This document shows, in pieces, positions 22,238 through 33,636 of a DNA stretch of 64,000 nt. The DNA lies in contig NW_022985167.1 of NCBI RefSeq assembly GCF_010093535.1, positions 436,309 through 500,308 of the forward strand. The letters run 5' to 3'. The notes under the pieces are model-generated. The model did no database searches, was not told the DNA's origin, and saw only the letters and a program-made list of their open reading frames with translations. The stretch is from Lindgomyces ingoldianus. Lineage: Eukaryota > Ascomycota > Dothideomycetes > Pleosporales > Lindgomycetaceae. Positions within the stretch are counted from its first letter, which is position 1; each line of letters opens with the position of its first letter. A program made the position numbers and the translations under genes.

Positions 22238-25200
22238 ATGCCTCAACAGATTCGACCTTCCACCTCTTACAGCACCTCAGCGTCCACCTCCTATACGTCA
22301 TACACCTATGGTGAGTATAACACGACGACAACCTCTCGTCCAAGGACAGGTGGTCTCAGAATTATTGGAAGGCCTGGGACCGATCGCCTCAGAACTGGTG
22401 CGTCGACTATCGCAAGGGTTGAAGCGCAGCAAGTCGTCTGTGCTGTTACCGAGTCACGGGGTATTTCTCCAACTGTTGGCCTGGCATTCGTCAACCTCGA
22501 CACCGGAGAATCGGTGCTGTGCCAGATCTGCGACAGCCAAACCTATGTTCGAACTGTTCATAAGTTGCGAGTCTATGGCCCCTCCGAGATCCTCATTGTA
22601 GGGACAGCAGCGAGCCCGAAGTCAAAACTCTTTTCCATCATCGAAGAGAACATAGAAGCCATTGATAGCAAGCTCACCCTTCTCGATCGCCGTTACTGGG
22701 CAGAGTCAGTAGGTATCGAGTACATTCAGCAGCTGGCTTTCGCCGAAGATGTCGAAGCAATCAAAATATCAGTGTCTGGGAACTACTATGCAGTCTGCTG
22801 TATTGCAGCTGTAAGCAACTTGCTCCTTGAAAGACCGTCGAGTTGACATGTCATCAGGTCCTAAAGTATATCGAGCTCGGGCTGAGGAAGACATTTCCGT
22901 TTCACTCGCTTAGAATCAAATACGAACCCTCAGAAGGTTCCATGATGGTTGATGTATCGACGATCTATTCACTTGAACTTGTCCAAAATCTACAGAATCC
23001 AAAATCAAGGGACTGCCTATTTGGCCTTCTTAATGAAACATTGACGCCAATGGGGTCACGACTTCTGCGCAGCAACATTCTTCAGCCCCTGACTGATCCA
23101 GAGACTCTCAATACTCGATATGATGCCTTAGAAGAACTGACTACCAAGGAAGAGATGTTCTTCGCCACGCGTGCTGGTTCGTCCGGCTGCTCTCCTCGAC
23201 CGAGCCCTTGACTGACTCGTTATAGCTTTAAAGAATTTCCTGGATGCTGACAAAATCCTCACAGCCGTAGGGAAGCTCTTGCCATACAGTCCCTAGTTAC
23301 TAATCTTATTGCAGCTCATTGTCATTCCGACGAAGCCTACTATCCAAACAACTGAGCAGAGCATCAACCACGTCATCATGTTGAAGCAATTTGTCACTTC
23401 CGTGAACCCGATATACGAGGCACTCACAGGAGCGAGAAGTTCCATGCTTCATAACATCCGCGAGGTTTGCTCACATAACCTTGTACGCTATGAATGCTAA
23501 TTATTCCCATAGCTCTGCGCGCCCGAGAACGTCATACCTGTTCAAGCTCGGATCGATGCAGTGATCAACGAGGATACGAGTTACGCGAAGCAACCACTCG
23601 AGTTGAGAAACCAACGAACCTACGCGGTTAGGTCTGGTGTTAATGGACTTCTCGATGTCGCACGCACGACTTATAAAGAAGCCATTGAAGATGCCTACCA
23701 ACACTCGACGGAGCTAGGCTGTCTGTAATCCCTCCCACCTCCGCTAAGCGGCCACTAACCGGTCGTAACAGTAGAGTATGACCTCTCGCTTGATCTAAAG
23801 TACGACAGTGTTCGCCAATTCTTCATTCGAATCCCAGCATCGGAGCTTGAAGAGAGATCTCTTCCACCTATTTTCACTAACGTCTTTCGCAAGAAAAACA
23901 TGATTGAGTGCCAGACCCTAGAATTAATGAAGCGGAACCAGAAGGTACAGTATGGATCCCCAGATTCTAATTTGCTAATTAACAGAGCTTCAGATCACAG
24001 TGTCTCATCAAGAAGTTGTATTAATGAGTCCGTTACCCACGATCACCGAGTCTGTCGTGAAGACTGACTTCATTAGGTGACGAAGCTGTTCAGTCCCTTA
24101 TCGAGGAAGTGCGTAGCCAGATTTCGATCCTGTTCAAGATATGCGAAAGCATTGCAATGGTAGATATGGTACATCAGTTCTCCCGACTATAGTTCTGTAG
24201 TTAATAGTTTTCTCAGATTTCTTCTTTTGCCCAACTTGTCACTACCCAAGACTATAGTAAGAAAGTCTATATTTTTACTATTATCCTGACTAATCAGGCT
24301 GTAGCTCGACCTCACATCACGGATACTCTTGCTATCAAAGCAGGGCGGCACCCAATTCGTGAGAAGATCATGAAGAACAGGTTCGTGCCAAATGACGTCT
24401 ATGCTACTCAACAAACACGATTCCAAATCGTCACTGGCTGCAACATGAGTGGTATAAGATATTAAATGTCCGGTGCATGGGTGAGACTAAGTGATACCAA
24501 AGGAAAGAGTACCTACATTCGCTCTATTGCGCTCATGGTCATCATGGCTCAGATTGGAAGCTTGTAAGTTGGGGCATTGCTCTCTCTCTCTCGCGACAGT
24601 ATTACTGACTTACAATAGCGTGCCTGCTTCATATGCCTCCTTCCCCGTGTTTCATCAACTCTTTGCTAGACTAGGAATGGATGACAACATTGAGACCAAC
24701 GTGTCTACCTTTGCTGCAGAAATGAGAGAAACCGCTTTCATCTTACATAACATCGATAGAAGAAGCATGTGAGTTTTCGCAAGGAAAATCGTTCCGTCTT
24801 GTATTGAGTACTCACAGAGCAATCATTGACGAATTGGGTCGAGGGACTAGCACTCGTGATGGCCTGACCATTGCACTCGCTATAGCCGAGGCTCTTGTCC
24901 AGAGTCGAGTAAGCAAGCCACAGTAACTAGGCGTTCTACAGCTAAATCTATACTAGGCGCTTGTCTGGTTTGCTACACATTTCCGAGACGTTGCAACGAT
25001 CTTGGCGGAGCGAAATGGAGTGATCAGCCTGCACTTAGCGGTCGAGGCACGTAATTCGAAGACACTTAAAAGTCGCCGTTAATGCCTCTCTAGATGCGTG
25101 ATGATGACAAAATGACTATGCTTTACAAGATTGCTGAAGGTGCCGTCAAAGAAAAGCACTATGGTCTCGCACTCGCTCGTGTCGTTCCACTCCCCCTAGG

Positions 25201-25645
25201 ACTTGTCGAACACGCAACGTACGTCGCACAAAAGCTGGAGCATCATGTCCTCAAGAAGAAGAAAACATCGACCACTGTGATTCATGAACGGCGCCGCAAG
25301 CTCATTCTGAATCTGAAGGAGCACCTCGTCCAGGCACAGAGTGGTGTCATGGAAGGCGAGGTCTTAGCCGCATGGCTGAAGGAGCTACAGAAGGAGTTTA
25401 TCCTCCGAATGGCAGCTATCGATACTGAGGCCGCTAAAGTGGAACAAGAGTCCGAAGAGGAGGGTGTGGAAATGAGACCCAGGACGGAGTTGGAGCACAG
25501 TGAGTGTGAGCATGAGGACGAGCGTCATGATACTCGCGCCAGCCAGCCTTCTATCCTTACGGTGACCTCTGGAAAGACTACTTCGACTGCGACATCGGAT
25601 TCAATGGACTCTGACATTCGTGCCTTGTCCGAGAATGAGTTTTAG
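22238..25645 (+). CDS. MSH4: Meiotic MutS homolog Msh4
   Basis: ZMM protein that pairs with Msh5 to stabilise recombination intermediates and promote crossovers; it does not repair mismatches. My model has 15 exons and about 906 residues: 22238-22810, 22858-23176, 23226-23266, 23315-23464, 23513-23720, 23772-23944, 23994-24027, 24077-24168, 24217-24256, 24305-24451, 24503-24563, 24619-24768, 24818-24908, 24957-25046, 25094-25645. There is no mismatch-binding domain I, as in the family. Connector region about residues 55-190; core from NPKSRDCLFGLLNETLTPMG; TLAIKAGRHPIREKI precedes the ATPase. Walker A is TGCNMSGKST, cut by an intron between the two halves; Walker B and signature are AIIDELGRGTSTRDG, then ATHFRD. 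The tail is acidic and low-complexity. Several donors are weak, and the last intron appears to be GC-AG. Confidence 0.93.
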
Positions 25646-26152
25646 GAGGAGAGTGGTAGATGGTTTGTGGGATGTGTTCGGTTCGACTTCTCTTAAATGG
25701 CACTCTTTAGAAAGGCGAGCATTCTAAGAGGAATCTTCGTATCATTAAGCCTCCCATTCTATGGTACACCAACGAAAGAGCTTTTCATGTAGGTCTATGA
25801 CCCCACAGTACTAATATCCCGGCGTTGAAATTTCTCTTAACGTGTTAATGAGGTGTATGATTAGCAATCGTAACTAGGCGCCACCATTATCGTTTCCTGA
25901 TATTACATATGTGGATCATTTGACAAGGTCAAGATTCCGAAACTAACGCATAGCCCCTCATCCTGAGACTCCGAACTCGGCAAGCCGAACCTGAGCCGAG
26001 GAGAAACATCATTTACACGGATGATCGGGACGCTGGCTCACCAATGTTTCCGATGACTGTTTACTCAACTGGCATTTATATGGATTCCTGGTATCTGAAC
26101 TCGCTTTTCTGCACCTTCAAGCCAGAAAGATTTAATAGGACGAACGCACAAT
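25646..26152. other. Intergenic stretch between MSH4 and NMO
   Basis: About 0.5 kb holding the MSH4 3' end and the NMO promoter. Nothing else recognised. Confidence 0.5.
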
Positions 26153-27474
26153 ATGGATGCGATTCAAAGAGTCAAGAGAGATTATCCATGGATTCAAACA
26201 CCTTTGATTGTAGGCGCGCCGATGAGGCTTATTGCGCTTGCCGAATTGGCGGTTGAGATTTCGAGGGCGGGTATGTTTATATATCCTCTCTGCTTCCCTT
26301 CACGTTTGCGCATAATATTCTGGCCCTTCTGCATGCATGCTCTGTCGGCAAAAATGATTCGCTAGTATTTTATTTCTGCCACTGTTAGTGTTACTCCTTC
26401 TATCTATTGTCTCTGTACTCTTTTACTCTGCCCTGCCCTGCCCTGTCCTGCCCTGCTCTTTCTAATCCACTCTCCTTCCAATCACGAACTCAACATTGAC
26501 GATCGATCAATCCAGGTGGTATTGGTTTCATAGGCGCCGGAACAGATATATCAACTCTATCGACCCACCTCCAACACGCTCAATCCCTTCTTTCCCCTCT
26601 TCCCCCATCCGCCATCCTCCCCATAGGCATCGGCGTCATCTCCTGGGCTGCCCCCCTCGCCCCTGTCCTGCCCCTTATCTCAACCTACAAACCCGCCGCA
26701 ATATGGTTGTTCGCTCCAAAACAGACTTCGGACCTTATTCCCTGGGCAGTCGAGACGCGGAAAGTGAGTCCACAGACTAAGATCTGGGTGCAGGTGGGTA
26801 GTGTAGCTGAAGCGATTGAAACAGTGAGGTTGGTCGGGCCGGATGTGTTAGTTGTGCAGGGGGCAGATGCGGGGGGTCATGGGTTGGTGAAGGGGGCAGG
26901 AGTAGGGGTTTTGGTCCCAGAGGTGTGTGATGCTGTTACTGCGTTTGGTGAAACGGAGAGGGTTGGAGATGTGGTGGAAGGAGTGGTAGAGAAGCCGGTG
27001 GTTCTTGCAGCTGGAGGAATTGTCGAAGCTAGAGGCGCAGCTGCTGCACTGGCGCTCGGTGCTGCGGGTGTGGTCATGGGAACCAGGTTTCTAGCTTCCA
27101 AGGAAGCGGTGATTGCGAAGGGGTATCAGAACGAGGTTTTAAGGGCGAAAGATGGAGGTCAGACGACTGTTAGAACGAAGGTTTATGATACGCTGAGGGG
27201 GACGACTGGATGGGCAGATACGCACAATGCAAGGGGTATTGTTAACAAGAGTTTTAAGGATGCGGTGGCGGGTATGGGGGATGAGGAGAATAAGAGGTTG
27301 TACGAGGAGGAGACGACGAAAGGGGATGAAGGATGGGGAGTGGAAGGTAGGATGACAACGTATGCGGGTGCGGCGGTGGGGTTGGTGAGGGAGGTGAAGG
27401 GGGCTGGGGAGATTGTTAGGGAGGTGAGAGAAGAGGCCAAAGGGGTGCTTGAGGGATTGAGAGGGAGACTGTAA
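26153..27474 (+). CDS. Nitronate monooxygenase (2-nitropropane dioxygenase family)
   Basis: FMN-dependent TIM-barrel enzyme that oxidises alkyl nitronates such as propionate 3-nitronate to carbonyl compounds and nitrite. Two exons, 26153-26270 and 26516-27474, give 358 residues. The first exon ends in EISRAG and joins GGIGFIGAG in frame. Family motifs are GAPM near residue 20, VLVVQGADAGGHG (flavin phosphate side, with the conserved His) and VLAAGGIVEARGAAAALALG followed by GVVMGTRFLAS. The 245-bp intron is far longer than its neighbours and contains a short repeat of CCCTG near 26429-26456. The C-terminal 60 residues are charged. Likely role: detoxifying nitronates made by plants or fungi; the physiological substrate is not evident. 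Confidence 0.9.
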
Positions 27475-27883
27475 GAGGAGGAGTTGGGAGTTAGCGTTTG
27501 TAAGCCACTCTGGGTGGAGCTGTAGGATTGCTATTTGCTGTGTTGTTGAGGTTGGTATTTGATTTACGTGAGATGTTCTAAATGGATCGATTATGTTCTA
27601 CTATTATGTCGAAGTCGATGAGTGCTCCCGTGCACATGCCCACGAATTGAGCCGTAAACACGCCATCCATCCCCAAACGGGATTGATTGAATGTCCTCTA
27701 AAGGGCTTTTGCCACTGTTCACCGAATGTCCTCGAGTGTGTAGAGCCATAGGGTAACGGGGATAGAGTTCCGCGGACCAAACAGCAGACGAGTATCGATG
27801 CCATCGGAGAGAAGACCTGGTATCATGAAACCTCGCCCATTCGGCCATCGCCATCATCCTTAACGCACAGCCCCCTCAACTCC
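27475..27883. other. Convergent intergenic stretch
   Basis: Three-prime flanks of NMO and RRS1, 409 bp. Nothing else seen. Confidence 0.5.
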
Positions 27884-28646
27884 TCAACCATTCTTCCGAG
27901 CATTCCGCTCATTCGCGCGCTGCTTCCTCTCATTTCTCCTAACCTTCTCCTTCCGCGCTCTCCGGCCCTCAGCCCTCTTGTCTCCGGCTTCCCCAGTCTC
28001 CCGCTCCTTGTTCTCGTCGACTTCAACAAGCCACTCACTGTCCCCATCCTTGTTTTTCCCCTTGTAGCCCCACTTCGGAACCCACTCCCCGCTCGCATCG
28101 TCGTAAACCATCTTGCCCTCGCGCTTCTTGTCCTTGATGCCCTTCTTCTTGGCAAAGAGCTCCCACTTGGTTGGCGGCTTCTCTGTGGGGATGGGTTTTT
28201 CGCGGGGAAGCGGGGTTGTTGGAGGGGGGAGAGAGAGGACGACGCCATCGGAGGTTGACTTAATGTCGCAGGTTGTAAGGAGCTGGTTGATGAGGCCCTG
28301 GGCAGCATCTCTAGCGGTGGCTGCAAGTATGCCTTCGTCTGCATCACGAGGGAGCGGGTTTGGATCTATGGCGAGGAGATTGCCCAGGTCGAAGGTGAAT
28401 GGAGTGGGTTTATTCACCGTGACGGGTCTGAGGCGAGGGGTCAGCGGGAGGGAGATAGCGGGAGTGAGAGAACTGTGGAACGCACAGCCGGCTGGCGGTC
28501 GATTCTACCATCGAAACTGCTCCATTTGGCGTCGCCATGTCCATTGCGCCCGCATCGATGCTTTCGGCCAGTTTGCCTGCGGTGGGGGGTGAATCGACGG
28601 TGCGGATTGCGATACCACCGTCCTCGCCCATTTCAGCGTCGGCCAT
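27884..28646 (-). CDS. RRS1: Ribosome biogenesis regulator Rrs1
   Basis: Nucleolar factor that, with Rpf2, brings the 5S RNP (5S rRNA, L5, L11) into pre-60S particles. Two exons, 28486-28646 and 27884-28427, with a 58-bp intron (GTGCGT...TCAG), give 234 residues; yeast Rrs1 is 203. The join creates LPVTVNKPTPFTFDLGNLLA, the family's signature start of the core. Further hallmarks are NQLLTTCDI, then PREKPIPTEKPPTKWELFAK and KKKGIKDKKREGKMVYDD, then GEWVPKWGYKGKNKD. A basic tail ends the protein. The frame stays open 63 codons upstream of the chosen Met, including a hydrophobic stretch. I place the start at MADAEMGED because a membrane segment does not fit the role. Confidence 0.95.
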
Positions 28647-28908
28647 TGTCGATACAGGAATTCGAGTAAGGGGAATGTGTGGAGCTATGGCTGTGAAGAG
28701 GGCGTGTAATGTGGGTGACCATTTTTTGCCCAAAAATTTACTACGGAACGCCAAAAGCGCCAAACCCGCAACAAGGATCGCAGCCAGCCAAGCGGACCTC
28801 CGAATTTTTGTAAAGGAACCTGCATCCCATCCCATCCTTGCGTCCAGTCAATCATTGCGGGAGCCCTGGGCCCTTAATCGCTTTGATCGCCTTGATCGCC
28901 TTGCAAAT
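28647..28908. promoter_or_regulatory. Divergent promoter of RRS1 and mS29
   Basis: 262 bp between head-to-head genes for nucleolar ribosome assembly and the mitochondrial ribosome. Both strands remain open across it, so transcripts or N termini could overlap. No specific site identified. Confidence 0.4.
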
Positions 28909-30406
28909 ATGCCACCCTCCCAGTGCTTTCCGGGCTTTGCCCTGCTGGCACTTGACAGGGCCGCCCACCACTCAATTGCATCGCGAAGCCTTCTCGCCTT
29001 GCCGCACACACCACGCTTCTCGACCTCAGCCCCGCGATACGGTCCTCCTCCAAGGAAGGGCATGGTTGCACCTCCCAAACGGGGGACGAAGACCTTGAAC
29101 GTCAAGAAGGGGAAGTCGTCACCCAGTCGAGACACCACCAAGCGGCCCGCACCAGGAGACCGGAAAGCACTGCGGAAACGAATCGTGCTCAGCAACAATA
29201 ATGCATTGGAAGTCCCCACATTGCAAGACCTGCACAAGGACACTGTGTTGAGCGGTGAGAATGAAGGCCTGGTGAAGGGACTGCCAGAGGATGTTGTAGA
29301 TGCCCTGAGGGCTGTGGAAGCGTTCAAGCCGACACAGGGATGGAGGTTGTTCCGGAGACCAGCGATTCTGATGAGGAAGGAGACGACGCTGTTGGCTGCG
29401 CTGTTCCGGGAGGTTGAAGGCACCGCAAATGGACAGGCGAAGATGACGGTGCGGAAAGTCTTGATTGGAGAGAGGATGAGTGGGAAGAGTACCATGTTGC
29501 TTCAAGGCTTGACCATGGCTTTTATGAGGGATTGGGTGGTGGTCAATCTCCCAGATGGTGCGCATATTCCATCTGAATACTATTCTTTCCGTTTCACCCA
29601 CTTCCTAACTTCCTAACTTCCTCCCAGCAAAGGACATTACAATCGCTCACACCGAATACGCACCCCTCCCCGGCTCCCAACCCACCCAATACACTCAGGA
29701 CATCTACACGGCGAACCTCCTCTCCCAAATCGCCAAAGCGAATCAATCTATCCTAGGCAACTTACCTGTAACTACAAACCACAGTCTCCCAATCCCCCTT
29801 CCTTCCAAAAGCACCCTGAAACAACTCGCCGAACTCGCCATCACAAACCCCGAAGCCTCCTGGCCCATCTTCGTCGCCCTCTGGAAAGAACTCACCCAAC
29901 CCGGCCGTCCGCCAATCATGCTCGCCATCGATAACCTCTCCCACATCATGCGAAACTCCGAATATCTCTCCGCAGACGTCAAACCCATCCACGCCCACGA
30001 CCTCGCCCTAGTCCGGCACTTCGTTGACCGCCTCGCCGGCAAAACCCCGCTCCCCAACGGGGGCATGATCCTCGCCGCAACATCCGGCTCCAATGCACCA
30101 ACATCCCCGGCCCTCGATTTTTCCATCCAGGTCGCGGAAGCGCGGCAATTGAATCCCGAGAGCATCCCGCAATGGAATCCGTATAAAAACGTTGATCAGC
30201 GTGTTATGGAGTGCCTAAAGGACGTCGGCGTGTTGAAGGTGGCGGGATTGACTAAGGCGGAGGCGAGATCGATTATGGAGTATTATGCTGCCAGTGGAAT
30301 GTTGAGGGCGCAGGTAACGGAGCCGTTTGTAACTGAAAAGTGGAGTTTGGCGGGGATGGGGAACATTGGGGAGTTGGAGAGGGTGAGTGTTCGGTTGAGG
30401 GTATGA
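28909..30406 (+). CDS. RSM23: Mitochondrial small ribosomal subunit protein mS29 (DAP3/Rsm23)
   Basis: GTP-binding protein of the mitoribosome small subunit, at the head near the subunit interface. Two exons, 28909-29557 and 29628-30406, with a 70-bp intron, give 475 residues. The N-terminal 40 residues are Arg/Ser/Ala-rich with no acid and contain PRFSTSAPRYG, a fair matrix-targeting signal. The P-loop GERMSGKSTML lies near residue 188, followed by MRDWVVVNLPDAKDITIA across the exon join. Later segments include ASWPIFVALWKELTQPGRPPI, then MLAIDNLSHIMRNS (Walker B-like) and LVRHFVDRLAGK. The Met at 28909 is chosen over upstream in-frame Mets because only it gives a normal presequence and it clears the RRS1 start. 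The intron ends in a CTTCCTAA repeat. Confidence 0.93.
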
Positions 30407-33072
30407 GGGTTGGTTGAGTGGTGGATTGTAGACGGGCGTAAACAAGAGGGCTAGGTGCAGAGTTGGTGTACTATAGGCGCCAGTGATCTAGCTAGCTTTC
30501 AGGAGCTAGGATCTCGGCTGTATGACTTTTAGTATGAGAAATGTATTATACACAACCAGGATCTCTTTTCAATCCCTCGCGCGCAACTAGTCTCTGCTTC
30601 CTTTCCCTAACACAGGATAGATAGGACACCTTCCGTACCGCTTGTTAGTACATCAATCCTACAGAATATGAACAAGATGGGGCCGGTCAGTCTGTGTAAG
30701 CCTCTCACGAAAATCGTAGAGAATGCTAATATGATGCTAATTTCCCTCTATCTCTCCAAAACCAATCAGGTACTCATCAATGTTTTGTTGCACATGAGCC
30801 ACAACCAACATGCCGTATATAAACCCCTCAGCCCTCAGCTTGCTTCCACTCTTTACACTCACTCATCTTTATTTCTCAGTCTAGGATTCCAAAACCGTGA
30901 ACCAAGGTCTCCATAAGTGATCTTCTTACTCGCTGAAAACATCTAGTTGAAAAACTATGGCTCGGGAGCCAGTTTAAAAACTACAAATCGACATTGACAT
31001 GGCTGTGGTTAGGCCAAGAAAAAAATAGTCAGCAAATTTGGCACGATTAATGGCGGTGGTGGTAGTTGTGGTTTGACGTGGTTGTACGAGATTAATTAAC
31101 ATCTACATCTCTGGTGTGAAAAAGAGTATTAAAAGTAAGAAGCTGCGAAAGGGGAGTGCAATGTAGTGGGGTTGGAGAGTAGTGTCATCCAATGTAGCAA
31201 GTAGGGTTGTTGTTGTTGTTGTTGTTGTTGTTGATGATGATACCCTGATAGTGCTGGTGACTGTGAATATGAAAAGTCTTATTTCCTATTGCTGTTCGCA
31301 GAAAGAGGGCATAGCCATCTTCTGGAGGGATTCAGTGCAGCATTCCTACGATCAGTGCATCATCCATCATCCATGCTCTTAGAGTATAGTCGCGAGTATC
31401 TAACTATATGAATCCTAAGCTTCCACACGTCTCTTCCTTCCTTCACTCTTCAATCACCTTTCCACCCCTCAACAGCGCACTAAAGAGCCCATATTCGAGA
31501 AACATGACCTTCTCACAGGCTCTTTAGAAGAGGATGGGTCATAATTAGAAAGATTTCATCCCAACCAGGAGAATAATTCCAGATCAAGGGCGCAGCTGTG
31601 AGTGGGAGTGAAAACCACTCCTTTTAGAAGGAAAGAATCTAGCCAAGCATTTGTGCGTTTAGAAAAGATTTTGTGGCAGAAAAGCTAGCCATTCGACCTC
31701 AAGTCTAGCAAAAGATGACTGTACGAGTGAAGAGTGCGGAGAAAGGGCATGGCGAGTCATTATCACCACCATCATCACCACTCCCTCACCAGAACCTTCC
31801 TCACTGCACCTCTCCCTAGCCCCCCCGTTTCCCCCAGCCTACCCACTTATCATGACCCCCCACTCCCCCCCATTCAGCTCCGCCTCAGGACCTAAATTGA
31901 GGTAGCTCTGAAACACGCCGCGATCCAGGCATCATCCCTACCAACGCGGACGTTTCTGTTTCAGCAATCATCCCTCCCGACCCGCATTACCTTCTTCTAA
32001 CCTTCCAATCTTCTCGACTATGCCTCGGCCCATAAATGCCTCAGTCAAGTTATTCGACGTCCATGCGTTTCAACGCCGCTGACGCGTAGCTGCTGATCGG
32101 TTATCACGAGAGAGGGAGGTGAAATTAAAACGAGGGGATCTGGGGTGGTAGGTGAATGGGTGAGGCTCTGGAAGTTGCAGGAAAATCCGGGGGTACAAGG
32201 TGGGAATGGAATGCTTGAAGTGGTGTGGCTTGTGAGGGAAGCTGGCTATGGTGGCTGAACAAAGTGATAGCAATGGAAAGGGACAAATCTTGGCTCATCA
32301 ACCAAATGATATTTTCCGTTCTCCGTATACAGGCCCCCACCCCCAACCCAGTTGTATTTCCGCTACCCATCCAAACTCTATATCCATCACTCACAAAGTG
32401 CACAAAACCAACAACAGACATCCGCACGCTCGCTGTCCATGTCTGCCTTCCTATCCGCTGGTGTCCATAACTCGCTCAATGCACCCGAACCCATATATGC
32501 ACCGTCAAAAGCAAAACCCCAGTCGAACCAGAAAAACGGAGCAGAAAGATATATTTACATTACTAAAAGCAATACACACAGTAAAAAAAATGGGGATATC
32601 AAGATAGTGTACTCTGATGATTTGAGGCTGAAAGTCGTTATGCTTGTTGTCAAGAGTCGCACGCTGGGAAGAGGGATGAGTCGTTTCGATCGAGAGGGCG
32701 ACGAATACTGTGCATTCATTCGATGAAAGAACAGGTGCCTGAGACGTAGTGTGACGCCAAGATTCATTGGTCTTGGGTGCTTCACGCGGGCTAATGCGAT
32801 GCGCTGGGTGAGGAATGGTCGATCAGTATTAGCACGCTCGGTGGTTTCTGAACGCCGAAATTATGGATCCTTGAGATTTCGAACTCGAGGATGTGGTATG
32901 TATATGTGTCGTGAAGCGGGTGTGGTGTTGCTGATATATGCGGTAGGAATAGTAGTAGCAGCCCAAAACTGCTGCAATGTATCGAGTCCGGGCTAGGTGC
33001 CTGTCTGAAGGTCAACAATTGGTCGAGCTTACTGAAAAGAGGCATACAGACCCGCAGATATGTTCTCATATT
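30407..33072. other. Long gene-poor stretch with microsatellite
   Basis: 2.7 kb without a supported gene. It holds a (GTT)n microsatellite at about 31206-31233, C-rich runs near 31815-31870, and CT/CA-rich leaders. The right end is the 3' flank of the membrane protein at 33073. A long untranslated RNA could be present, but nothing in the sequence proves one. Confidence 0.5.
31206..31233. repeat. (GTT)n microsatellite
   Basis: About nine GTT units in tandem, followed by a few GAT units. Lies in non-coding DNA. Confidence 0.9.
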
Positions 33073-33636
33073 CTAGTTGTTGGGAATCTGGTGGTTGTGA
33101 CCATCACCAGACCAGACTCCTCCACCCACAGCTCGAGACACCCCGACGCCCAAACCTACAGCAGCTCCCACCACCAACAGGGCAATTATAATCTTCACCC
33201 ACAACCGCTGCTTGCTGTTCAGGTTCCGGAAGAGGTTGCAGCCTTTGGCTCGCTTCGTCTGTTTCTTCTTCTCCATCATAGCCTGCCGTGACGGCCACAT
33301 TGTGCACTCTTTGACCCTGCCGTCGACCGAGACTTTGGGTTGTTGGGTTGTAGCCGCGGAAAGGGGCAAGCCAGCTTCGAGATCTCGCTCGTATACGCCG
33401 ACGTCGAGGTGCGTCTTGCTCTCTTGGGGGTTTCCGTCCATTGAGCGTCGTGCCTCGGGGTGCTTGTAGAAAGCAGAGAAGGGGTTCGACGAGTCAATGC
33501 CAACGTCCTTTTCTGCAGCCGAGGCTGACGAAAGATTCGATTCGTTTGAGGGGGCAGAACGGAGCGGGGGTGCAGGCCCCGTAGCGTCGACGATGGTTGC
33601 ACCGAAGGTGATGGGTTTCTCGTTATTTGCTGCCAT
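33073..33636 (-). CDS. Small single-pass membrane protein, unknown function
   Basis: A single frame of 187 residues starting at MAANNEKPITFG. The first 145 residues are polar and probably disordered, with SNPFSAFYKHPEARRSMDG and a Trp/Pro segment ECTMWPSRQAMMEKKKQTKRAKG. One strong membrane helix, LWVKIIIALLVVGAAVGLGVGV, begins near residue 148. About 20 small residues follow it and the protein ends HNHQIPNN. Lys/Arg residues before the helix favour a cytosolic N terminus. Similar small proteins with this layout are widespread in filamentous ascomycetes and unnamed. An upstream in-frame ATG at 33768 would add 44 residues; I prefer the inner start because the added part is unlike the rest. Confidence 0.65.
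   Translation of the reverse strand: MAANNEKPITFGATIVDATGPAPPLRSAPSNESNLSSASAAEKDVGIDSSNPFSAFYKHPEARRSMDGNPQESKTHLDVGVYERDLEAGLPLSAATTQQPKVSVDGRVKECTMWPSRQAMMEKKKQTKRAKGCNLFRNLNSKQRLWVKIIIALLVVGAAVGLGVGVSRAVGGGVWSGDGHNHQIPNN

Noticed and set aside
28647..28835. RRS1 start at an upstream ATG adding 63 residues with a membrane-like stretch
   Set aside because: Rrs1 is a soluble nucleolar protein, the family starts near the inner Met, and the extension overlaps the mS29 promoter. Kept only as a finding.
28537..28908. mS29 start at an upstream in-frame ATG
   Set aside because: It would overlap the RRS1 first exon and destroy the mitochondrial presequence that begins at 28909.
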